Shown here piece by piece: positions 40,845 to 51,100 of a stretch of 64,000 nt of DNA. Source of the DNA: Liopterus haemorrhoidalis (lineage: Eukaryota; Arthropoda; Insecta; Coleoptera; Dytiscidae); contig OZ020622.1 in assembly GCA_963971575.1 (NCBI GenBank), forward strand, positions 10,454,279 to 10,518,278, given 5' to 3'. Under the pieces are notes generated by a model. That model saw only the letters and a program-made list of their open reading frames with translations. It was not told the origin of the DNA and did not search any database. The position numbers and the translations under genes were made by a program. The stretch's first letter is position 1. Every line of letters begins with the position of its first letter.

Positions 40845-41005
40845 AAACATTTTGTCAAAGCCTTTTGAAATTCTAACTGGAGTCAAACAAGGAGATGCCA
40901 CCTCACCTTTGCTCTTTAACCACCTACTGAAGATGGTGTCACAAAAAGAGCAAGATACCAACCACCGTGGACTAATAAGGACAAATAAGATTGAAGACGT
41001 ATATA
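40845..41005 (+). mobile_element. Reverse-transcriptase fragment
   Basis: One frame reads LTGVKQGDATSPLLFNHLLK and DTNHRGLIRTNKIEDVY, the GVKQGD...PLLF motif of LINE RTs. The fragment resembles the one at 52.55 kb. No ends preserved. Confidence 0.7.
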
Positions 41006-41039
41006 ATTGATCATTTTGATGTCGAAGACCAACAATTTG

Positions 41040-41250
41040 TTACTGTTCGGCCATTTTATGTTGCCTTGGTAAACTGTAAACAGCAGTCAAAATTCTAAAA
41101 AATAATACATACACATTTAAAAATTACTAATTTTGAAATAATAAATATACAGTTTTAGTATCTGCAATACCCCGCTGTTATTTTTACGACCAGCGAATTT
41201 TGAAGAGCCTAAATAATTGGTCGTAAATAAAAACTTGTTATTTTAGAATA
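41040..41250 (+). repeat. Repeat X, solo copy
   Basis: Shares TCTGCAATACCCCGCTGTTA and GAGCCTAAATAATTGGTCGT with 50.40-50.55 kb, where the same sequence separates two copies of a family B segment. Non-coding; class unknown. Confidence 0.65.
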
Positions 41251-41770
41251 ATTGTTTACAATTTATATAAAAAAAAATGTTTTATTTTTATTAGATATTG
41301 TACAGCACAGTACCTTGGTCTCCATAACCAGTTCAATCCAATATTTTATTATTTACTTTAAATATATATTTTATTTTCTAAGCTAACATTTTACATAAGA
41401 TTCACACCTGCTGGTTAATAAAAGTAAATTGATATTTGATTGTATACTTTGTTAATTTTTAGTTCAGAGAGGTTTAGTTTTTCTTTGTTTTGTGCAAAAT
41501 TAATATTTTTTATTTAACTTAGGACTGAAGCACTTAGAACACCCTAGTTGTTTTGCGACAATTATTGGTGACATACATAAATCTGGGCCAAGGTTTCTGG
41601 ACTAAAAATCTGATAATTGTTAGGAAATAATCACCAAAAACTGATATTGATCTATGTAGGACATGTGTTATCTAGGATTAAACAACCAATTTTCTCAACC
41701 TTGTCGTTCTTCATTACATCTATAGTATATATATCTTCTATTATGTCGATCTCTTCTTGCTAAAAAAGTC

Positions 41771-42640
41771 ATGGCAATGGAACACAAACCCGGGATCTCG
41801 ACTGTTTCTTTGGTTTCGAAAGTCTTGGGATTTAAAATTTCTAATTCTACACCTACCTACTTCCTGTTCAAGTTCCAAAAGCTGTTAGCAAAATTAAAAG
41901 CTTACAGCATCAGCGCTAATCTTCTCCAGTGGTTCGAGTCTTATCTCTCTGGTCGGAAAAAATTGGTTAATATTTTCAACTTTACCTCTGAAGCAATATC
42001 TGTTACTTTCGGTGAGCCTCAAGGTTCGGATCTTGGGCCTATCTTATTTTCACTTTTCGTCAATGATGTTGGTTTCAGATTGTCATAAGTGTCATATCTG
42101 CTCTTTGCCGACAACATGAAGTTGTTTTTGAAAATCAACAACGTTGTCAACACAGTAGACCTGCAATAGATCTGGGCGCTGGAAGCTGATGTAACGAAAA
42201 TTGTTTAAGCCTAAACACTGCCAAATGTAAAACGATAATTTTCTCTCATTCAAAAATTAAGACATCTCTTTCTTACTATCTTAATGGCATAACACTTGAA
42301 AAGGTATGAGAAATACGTGATCTAGGTTTAGTACTCGATGACTGTTTGTCGTTCGAGAAGTGTAATTAACACCATCACCATCACGTCGCTAAGAATGCTT
42401 GGCTTTATCATACGTCAAACCAAAGATTTTACTAATATCAATGCTATCAAGTTGTTATACTTTTCACTTGTGAGAAGTCATCTTGAATACGTCAGCAAGT
42501 TTCTTTTTGTGGAAGGCTAGAGCGCATTCAAAGTAAATCTAGTAAATACGCTCTTTTCAAACTGGGTATTCCGTATGATAATATGAATCGGGTAGAGAGA
42601 TATGCTACGCTGAATATCATACCATCATATCATAAAATTT
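41771..42640 (+). mobile_element. Non-LTR retrotransposon RT fragment
   Basis: Reads ISANLLQWFESYLSGRKKLV and EPQGSDLGPILFSLFVNDVG, a stop, then LLFADNMKLF, so the catalytic box has lost its second Asp (FADN). C-terminal pieces follow in other frames. Jockey-like by motif style; 5'-truncated. Confidence 0.82.
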
Positions 42641-42739
42641 AGTCAAAATGAAAAGTATTTCAAAAATCAATTACCGTTCCTTAATACGCACTTAAAGAGC
42701 TTCCATTTAATATCCCCACAATAAAATTTATATTAAAAA

Positions 42740-43912
42740 ATGTTTTTTTTTTTCAATAACACAAAAACTGTAATATTTTCCAAAAACGAAATCGAATAAA
42801 ATTTCCTCTCGCACGTTTCCGGTAATATATATTGCTTTGAATTTTTTCAGATTTTTAATTTAACCCCTTATGGTTAAAAGGTGTGGGATTTTTTAGTAAT
42901 TTTTTGTAAAAATTCGAATTAAAATAAAAAAATTAAAAAAATACTATTTCCCATTTCTTTATCTATGTCTTACGAGCTTTCTTTTGATACCACACAATAA
43001 ATTTTGAAAAAATATTTTTTTTTCGACGATACAAAAATTGGCGAAAAATCAATTTGATCAAAATTTCCTGTTGAACTATTCCGGTTCCCATCAATGTACA
43101 TTATTGAGATTTTTTTCAGATTTTTCGATCAACCCCTCTGGGAGATAGGGTGGGGGACAAAAGATTTTTGCTATTATATTGACAAAAACCCAATAAAAAA
43201 AAAAAAAATTCAAAAATAAAAATTTGTGAATCCACCTATTAAGAGGTTTCATTTGATACCCCACTCAAAAATTTTTAAAAATAGTTAATTTGCCATTAAA
43301 TACATATTTGTTTATATTTATCTCGCGATTTATTTATTTATTTTATTTTTCTGAACTCTATAGTTTTCCTATAGTTTCAGCTGCCAGCTGAAAAATTAAG
43401 AGTTGCCCAAAGATCGATGGAGAGAGCAATACTAGGAATTAGTCTAGCTGATCGAAAAACAAATCAGTGGATTCGAGAGCGTATGTGGCGTCATCGAAAG
43501 AATTGCTCGTCTTAAATGGAACTGGGCTGGACATGTGGTTAGACTTCAAGATGACAGATGGACAAAGAAGATCCTAGATTGGAGACTCAGAGATACCAAC
43601 AGAAGCAGAGGAAGACCCCCAACTAGGTGGACGGATAACGTAAAGAGAGTTGCGGGGAACTAGAAATCAAAAGCACAAGATCGTTCGGAATGGAAAAAGG
43701 TTGTGGAGGCCTACGTTCAGCAGTGGACAAGAAAGGCTGATTAATAATGATGATGATAGTTTTCCTATATGTGGGTAAAAAGTATTACAAGTATGCCAAA
43801 TTTCAACTTTCTATGTTCAGCCGTTTGGCTACAATTTCTACCGTACAGACAGACAGACACATGAGTGACGTTATAAGGTTTTTTTGTTGGTAATACTTAC
43901 AAAACCCTAAAA
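42740..43912 (+). repeat. Divergent family A-like repeat with LINE insert
   Basis: Contains family A blocks (TTCCTGTTGAACTATTCCGG, GCCGTTTGGCTACAATTT, GACAGACAGACA, CTTACAAAACCCTAAAA), with part of the middle present twice. A LINE fragment occupies 43380-43750. No tRNA-like segment was found. Confidence 0.7.
43380..43750 (+). mobile_element. LINE C-terminal fragment inside family A-like repeat
   Basis: Encodes KLRVAQRSMERAILGISLAD, RIARLKWNWAGHVVRLQDDR, RGRPPTRWTDNVKRVAG and EWKKVVEAYVQQWTRKAD, a characteristic LINE 3' coding end, with one frameshift and one stop. The 3' end TTAATAATGATGATGA probably is its tail. Confidence 0.82.
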
Positions 43913-44940
43913 GGTACTTCGACACCATTGCTAACTCTCTTATTAGCCGAGCTACAATTACGATAAAATGAAGAAACTAGTAGGTTTTTTTTACGCATTT
44001 AATTAAAAGAAAAATTATGTGTGGCACACTTTTAGATTCCTCAGGATTCTATCTATTCGATTTTGATCATTGGATCGATTTCTACTTGAGTTTTCATCGA
44101 ATATATGCCGACATTAAGACATTTTAGAACATTTTCAACTGTGATCCAACCTTTCACTAGGAACACTGTATTAGATTGAACTTCTAAAATCTTACTAAAA
44201 TCAACAGATATCGACGTTAGCTTTCGTTTGAGACCAATTTCGACGTCGTAGCGCTTCGCAATCCCGAGTTATACCGGGTTGAAGATTCGCGGCGCGGCGG
44301 AAAATCCCCAAAACATAAAAGTTAGGTCAAAATTCAAGCCCAAGTACCCAAAAGACAAAGATAGAGAGAAAAGAAACAATTTATTATTATTGTATAAAAA
44401 TGATACTGATAAAATTTTTCCAAAATTTAATTGTTTCAATTGAATTTTGTGAGTGTGTCTAGGTACTTATAGATATTTTATAAGTATCTGATATATCAAA
44501 TCATAATAATGTAAAACAATTGACGCAATATCTAATGATTTTTATTGCTTGAATGGAAGAGTTTGAGATTGCAAAACACTGACCTGAATCGTTATCATAC
44601 TTGGAATCTTGGACTGAAAATCAATATTTGATTTTATCATTGTTTGCCACTTTTCAGCCACTTCATAATTATATTACATATCTACGTCAATCGGATGCTT
44701 TGCACCTTTTTTGTTGTTATCTCATCTTCTAGGGCTGGCAACTGTTGCCTACATAATTGATTTAAAGAGCTATCTATGCTAAGTAAAAGGTAAAAATTAA
44801 TAAATATACAAATTATGCAGTAATATACACGTCATCGATGTTGTTTGATATTAATTTTAAATAGGCATAAGCTGATTATGTTATTATTATAGAAAAGGGG
44901 GGTTTGTAGTCCAGCCAATATCGGCCAACTAGTGTCCAAC
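43913..44940. other. Intergenic sequence, nothing recognised
   Basis: AT-rich sequence with a short GC-rich patch near 44240-44300. No coding region or delimited repeat could be supported. Confidence 0.5.
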
Positions 44941-45636
44941 TGGTGTTTCTTCTCGAGAATTCCTTCTCGAGAATTTTTCGAGAAAAAGTTATAATTCTCA
45001 TTTTTCATTTCTCGAGAAATGTAAAATTTTCTCGACGCCACGTTAAACGCATTATGCTTTTTAAAAAAATATAATGTTTAGTGAGTCACTGATTATAATT
45101 TAATTTTGATAAAATATGTCTTCTGTCTCCCGCAACGCAACTGTAGCAACAGATAAGAAGCGATTTATAATATTTAGCTAATTAACATTTATTGTTACAA
45201 TGTTTTATTTAAATTTAGTGTATTATTTATTATAATCAATTACATTTCATTTTTTTGTGTAGTTTAATACTGTCATGTAAAAGATTACCTACAAGTTAAA
45301 TAAAATAATTATTACTATTATTATTAATTTCTTAATTTTTTGAAAATTTCGCTTTACATATGTATTTTCAATTAATATGGAATTGCGTGCCGTTTTCATA
45401 ATAATTTTTAAAGCCTCGTTATCCATTTGTTCTAATGTTATTTAAATGAATACTTTAGTATTTTAAAATCGACTATAATTTTAACATGTTTTTATCCTCT
45501 ACAATATTTTCAACATTAAAAATATATATATATTCTAATAATTATTTTTCTCGAGATTTCTCGAGAATTCTCGAGAAAATAAGTAGTATTTTTCATGTCT
45601 CGAGGAATGAAAAATGTCGAGAAATCAGAAATACTA
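44941..45636. mobile_element. Probable hAT-type MITE with TCTCGAGAA arrays
   Basis: Left end TGGTGTTTCTTCTCGAG and inverted right end TAGTATTTCTGATTTCTCG resemble each other. Clusters of TCTCGAGAA occur inside both ends (44947-45040 and 45548-45625). Flanking octamers match poorly (TGTCCAAC/CCCGCAAC), so the insertion boundaries are uncertain. Confidence 0.55.
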
Positions 45637-46108
45637 CCCGCAACGTGTTTGATATAGACGAGTAGCTCACCTCTAACCTTCACAGAAAAGGTCGAGAGAA
45701 TTTTATCCTAGCAATTGGCCACATCCCAAGCCCTGGCTATATGCGGTGTATGGGCTCACATCATTGAATTAAAATACTAACGGAAGGAGTATTACATGCT
45801 AGTTGGAAAGACCAAGATGGTCTTTCAAAATGGCGAACGATTGTTTTCTGCTGTACAGTGGCGTAGGACCATTTATTAAAATAATTATTATCGGTTAAAA
45901 AAAGAAAAAATACCAATCTTGACATTTTCAAAAAAAGCTAAAGATAAGAGATACAATCATTAAAACGCTATTATACATCTGTAATTTATTATTATAAAAT
46001 TAATGATACACAAAAGTAAATAAATACATACAGAATTTATAGCATAAAATTATGACAGTACGCCATTGTCCATAATTAACGTGTATGTAGAGATTTATCG
46101 AAATCTCA

Positions 46109-46610
46109 TTAACTCTTTACTTCATGAACTTTTATTTTTGGCTGAAATAATTCATGGGCATTAGGAATTGGTTCTTATTGATAGAAAAGTTAATTAAAAA
46201 AATATATTTAAAATATTAATTATTATTTTTATGAAAAAATAATAATTAAAATAATAATTTAGGGTTTACATTATGTTACAAAAGAAAATGATTCCGTATT
46301 ATTTGCTCGTCAATTGCTAGGTGTTCTTCATTAGGGATTAAAAGCAGTCGCCCTCGAATTTTTGAAAGAAAAGGTCGTATCTTCTAGTTGTCCTTTCTCA
46401 ATAAATTCAGAATTATCGTTGAAGTGCAAATTCCGCTTGATATCCTCAAATCTATTGCAGCCCATTACTTGAGATACTGCAGAATCCATTGCTGTGTATG
46501 TGGCATATATGAACATTCATGAAGTAACGTTCTGATTCAGTTTTAAAAGTAAAATAAAAAATAAAAATCGGAATGTGCCATATATGGCACACTATGCGGT
46601 AAAGGGTTAA
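46109..46610 (-). mobile_element. piggyBac-like remnant, TTAA-flanked
   Basis: TTAA stands at both ends (46109-46112 and 46607-46610). Inside the right end the minus strand starts CCCTTTACCGCATA and GTGCCATATATGGCAC; the left end shows CTCTTTAC. The minus strand at 46516-46331 encodes SQVMGCNRFEDIKRNLHFND, the MSRNRFEEIxRxLHFxDN signature of piggyBac transposases. Heavily deleted. Confidence 0.8.
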
Positions 46611-47044
46611 TTGAATTACATAATATGAATGAAAAATACTTATGAATGAAAAGTAATTCCTTTGGTCTTTTTATTTTGTCTATTTGATGTTCTTTTCAGC
46701 TGGACTATGACGTCTAAAACGTCATTTGTCTCTTAATCCAGCAGGACGATATCCAGTATATTAGCTGAGAAGCTTGGTAGTAGAAAATTTATAATCCCAG
46801 TAGGTAAATACATCTGGAATTTTCCATCACTGTTTTAATGTCAGTAGGAGCGAAATGTTTCAGCATTAGTTTTGACGCCCCCTAACCTATGGCATCCAGA
46901 CGACTGCCTGGTCAATCCGCTCCTTAATCCGGCAATGTGCAGAGTATATAAAGCTGCTTTCCAGGCTATCAAGAAGAGTAGCTCCGAGTTACTCCTAACA
47001 GTTCAATGATTGTTCCAAATAAAAGTACTTCACACTTTTAACTA

Positions 47045-47374
47045 TAGTGCGTTCAAAGGTGAGTTTGCAGTACAGGGCATATGGAGTAGTTCTTTTTGAT
47101 ACTCTCTAATGGGTTTACACAATTACGCTATCCTTTTCTTGCTTGTCGACGTTGCCAGCTCTAAAATGCGCTGATCTGTGAAGACGCAGTATTCTACAAA
47201 TGGCCATTTGTTTTTGTTGAGTGTTATTTTGAGTTTTATAAGAGTTTATTTTTGTAAATCATACGAGTTTTTCATATTATTATAATTGACACAGTTGACA
47301 CTTTTACAACATTTGGCAACACCGCTCCCATTTGCCATAAGAGCTATACTGCAAACTCACCTTCGAACGCACTA
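47045..47374. mobile_element. Foldback MITE, TA-flanked
   Basis: TAGTGCGTTCAAAGGTGAGT and ACTCACCTTCGAACGCACTA form a ~28 bp inverted repeat with TA on each side. 330 bp, no coding capacity. Confidence 0.75.
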
Positions 47375-47838
47375 TACACCAAAATTACCTTCCCCTAGTG
47401 GGTTTAAACAGCTGATGCAATTCAGACTTGTAAAGATGTATCACGGATTTATAACTGTGTATTTTTTTAATATTAAATATCATAAAATCCATTTATCGTA
47501 TCATAAATATGTAAAATTTAAAATAATTTGTACATTTAGGATAGTTTTTCTTAGGCATTTGTTAATTCGTAAGAGAGCAGCGACTATTTCCACTAAATAC
47601 TCAACAAAAGTGTTCCATGCGCAAAATTTTGAGTAGATTGGAATAGAATATATGGGAGTAGTTCAGAGTTTTTCACACCTACCTGGAAAGCACCTATTCT
47701 GACATGGCGTTATATTTTCCCCAATTTTAAGCATGCAATTAGAGTATGCAATCCGCAAAACACGTCTGTATTATGTGTTGCCTAGACAAATTACAAACAG
47801 GAGCATTACAATAATAGTCAGGTTACAAAAAAAATACA

Positions 47839-47844
47839 TTTATT
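47839..47844 (-). terminator. Candidate poly(A) signal, phosphatase gene
   Basis: AATAAA on the minus strand about 150 bp past the phosphatase stop codon. Plausible by position only. Confidence 0.4.
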
Positions 47845-47990
47845 TCAACTTACATACATTTAATATCATTAATAATTTTAGTAGATATCACGAATTAAGG
47901 TGCTGCAAAGATACGTATAATATAAGAAATAATTCTAAACTATGGTAACTTAAATAAATTGTGCCAAAAGATGCTGCCTTCCTTCTTAAA

Positions 47991-48044
47991 CTAAATTGGA
48001 TCTAAGACTTCTCCTGTTAATTTTGTAGCATATAAGGCGATCAC
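47991..48044 (-). CDS. Phosphatase last exon
   Basis: 18 codons: [17 protein letters not shown] and TAG. The ALYATKL ending completes the last helix after FIYK and keeps the frame. The acceptor TTTTTTTGTAG abuts an (ATTT)n microsatellite. The short length makes this exon easy to miss. Confidence 0.85.
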   Translation of the reverse strand: MIALYATKLTGEVLDPI

Positions 48045-48055
48045 CTACAAAAAAA

Positions 48056-48106
<51 letters not shown>

Positions 48107-51100
48107 AATTAATATAAAACTTATGTAAGGGTGGAAATGGGACAGGGTACAAGTACCAACATTAATTTTTAGGAATCACAATCGGTACCAGGTCCGTTAA
48201 GATTGGGTATCCAGTTCCGATTATGAATATTCGCTACTCGTTATCTCTTATACTCTTACGGGTACTGTATAATTAACGGGATGCTAATCCTCTCATGCAA
48301 CACGTACACGTACGTGGACACTTACAATTTTCAGTATTATTCTAATATCTATACTTGAAATGAGTATCTAAAGTGGCGAACAGAATGCAACGAGTTCTAC
48401 GGCGCGTTGACGGCGTTCGTACAGCGCTATCTGTCAGAAGAAAGTTGAAACCAAGCTGTCGTACGCAAGTGCACAGAATGGACAACGTCTTACGGCGTTC
48501 GAACGCCGTTGATACTGAATGTTCGTCAACTTCCAACTTTTGACGCCGTTGAACATTGACGCAGAACACCTAACCTCAGTTTTTACTGAATGGTAAAGCG
48601 CTGACGGCGTAGCGCGCTGTGCATTCTGTTCCAGGCTTAAGTGAACACAGTCCACGTTTGTGTACTTAATTTTACCATAAATGATCATAGATGGCAATAG
48701 CTATATCGTATTTCCCAAAAAATAAATTTATTTGAAAAATGCTGCATGATGTAAAAGTTCGATTTGTACGAAGCGAACGAGATATATTTGCAAAAGATGC
48801 GAAATATATCTGTGCCCTGAATGTTTTAAATGCACTTTGTCCACATATGTGGACAATTCTTTTTTTTATTAAGAAAAGAATATTTCAATGTACTTTTTTC
48901 AAAATTTATGTTCTTGTGCCTAATTTATACCAAATTTCTTATAATATATTTTTTTCATACGATAAAAACTAAAATCTAAAAAGTTGCGCATGACAGGGCT
49001 AATAATACCCAGGTAATTGCGTGAGATATTTTAAGTATTTAATTCAACTCTTTTCAGGCAACCAGACTTAGTACTTAAAAATGTTAAAATATAAAACCTA
49101 CTTTATAAATAAATGTGTATTGGTCCTTGGTTTGTACTGCACTGGCACGGTCTCTTCTAATACGATAAACAATCTTAGGTATATCTACAGCTCTTGTCAA
49201 TTCGAATTCACGAACTGCAATATCACAAGCAATAACAGTTCCAGTTCTACCAGTTCCTGGACTGCAATGGACTACCATAGGTCCACTTTCCAAACTATAA
49301 TCTCCATTGGTATCCTAAAATTAACAAAACAATAAATATAAACAAAAACAATACATGATCAGAAATATTTAAGTACATTCTTTCGCTACTACTAAAAATT
49401 AAGTTGACATCTGCGAAACGGTCATTGGATACTAGCGCCTATTACAATTTTATTAATTGTACTTACGCCATCTACAGAGCCCTAGCAACGGCATGGCATC
49501 GGGGCACTTGCCAGGGGCGCGAGGTTTCGATGAGGGGCACGTGGCCTGCTGAGGGGCGCCATAGTATTTAGGTTGTTTTGGTTAAAAAAAAATTGGGACG
49601 TGAGGACTTTTTTTTGCTCACCAGTTGTATTTGGGAGAGTAGGATTTTTATTTTTGTTGCTCATCAGTTGTATATGAGATATGAGGACCTTTTTACCGAC
49701 CGCCAACATATATAAGGGAGGTATTTTGATCATACCGATTTTGACATTTCGAGATTTCGATGGATCTCCACGAATTGAGGTCCCTACATAACGTTCTGAC
49801 TATTTTTAGTCTGATGTCTGTCGGTCTGTCTGTCCGTCCATCCGTCTGTTCGTCCATCTGTCAGTCCGTCCGTCTGTCTGTCTGTCCGTCTGTCTGTCTG
49901 TCTGTCTGTGTGTCTGTCAGTGTACACGTGCAGAGCAAATTCGGCTACAAGAATTTTTATTAAACTTCATATTTAAGCTTTTGATATCAATGGCACGAGT
50001 TGATCAACTTTTGGTAAACATCGGTTGACTAGAAATGGGAGTTTACTCGTGTCGATTTTAAGATTTTTGCGAATATTTCGTAACAGAAAAATATTTCGAA
50101 CAAAAAAATTATTTAACAAAAGTTGTATATAAATAATAACTAACAAGTTTTATTTGAGACATTTTTTAATAAAACGAAAATTTTTTGAAAAAAGTATCTA
50201 TTTTTTCATACTTATATGTAACGTTTCCATGGTCATGATAAATAATATCTCTGTTAGAAAATATTGGGCCAAGTTATTTCTACTCTGCTGCTAGAATGAA
50301 TTTTATATAAGTACTTTATGATGGCGGTCGGTCCTGTGGTGGCCACAGCTGATTTTTTAATCTAATACTGCCTATTTAAATAAATTCGGTATCAGCTGAA
50401 GATATTGTTGAGGCAATGAAACTTTAAAAATTAATAATTCTGATATAATAAATATAAAATCTTATTATTTGCAATACCCCACTGCTATTTTCACGACAAG
50501 CGAACTACGAAGAGCCTAAATAATTGGTCGTAAATAAAAGCTTGTTATTTCATATTTACATGTAACGTTTCCATGGTCATGATAAATAATATCTCTGTTA
50601 GAAAATATTGGGCCAAGTTATTTCTACTCTTCTGCTAAAATGTATTTTATGCAAGTACTTTGTGATGGCGGTCGGTCCTGTGGTGGCCACAGCTGATTTT
50701 TTACAAAAACATTGCTACGGCTCTGGCCATCTATAGTTGGTTATCCCATAGTCAAGGCTGTAGTGGAAGGTATACGACATATACCTTTTACTTTGTTTCG
50801 AATGAATAGCTTATACTCTATTATTTTGACGTAGAATACGTCTATCGTTTCGTACCATTCGTTCCACTTTTAAGAATCAAAATGAAAATTGGTTCAAATT
50901 AAAACAGGAATTAGAGCAATAGTTTAAATTTTAACAAAATATAATTTTAAATAAATTTTCTATTAAGCTTTATAAATTCTAATAACAAATTTTCAAACGG
51001 CGTGCCATTCATTCAACAGCGAGTTAAATTCATTTTAACTACAGCAAAATATTAGATTGCGAGTATAATTCGTTCCGGAAATGGAAACGTATTTGTAATC

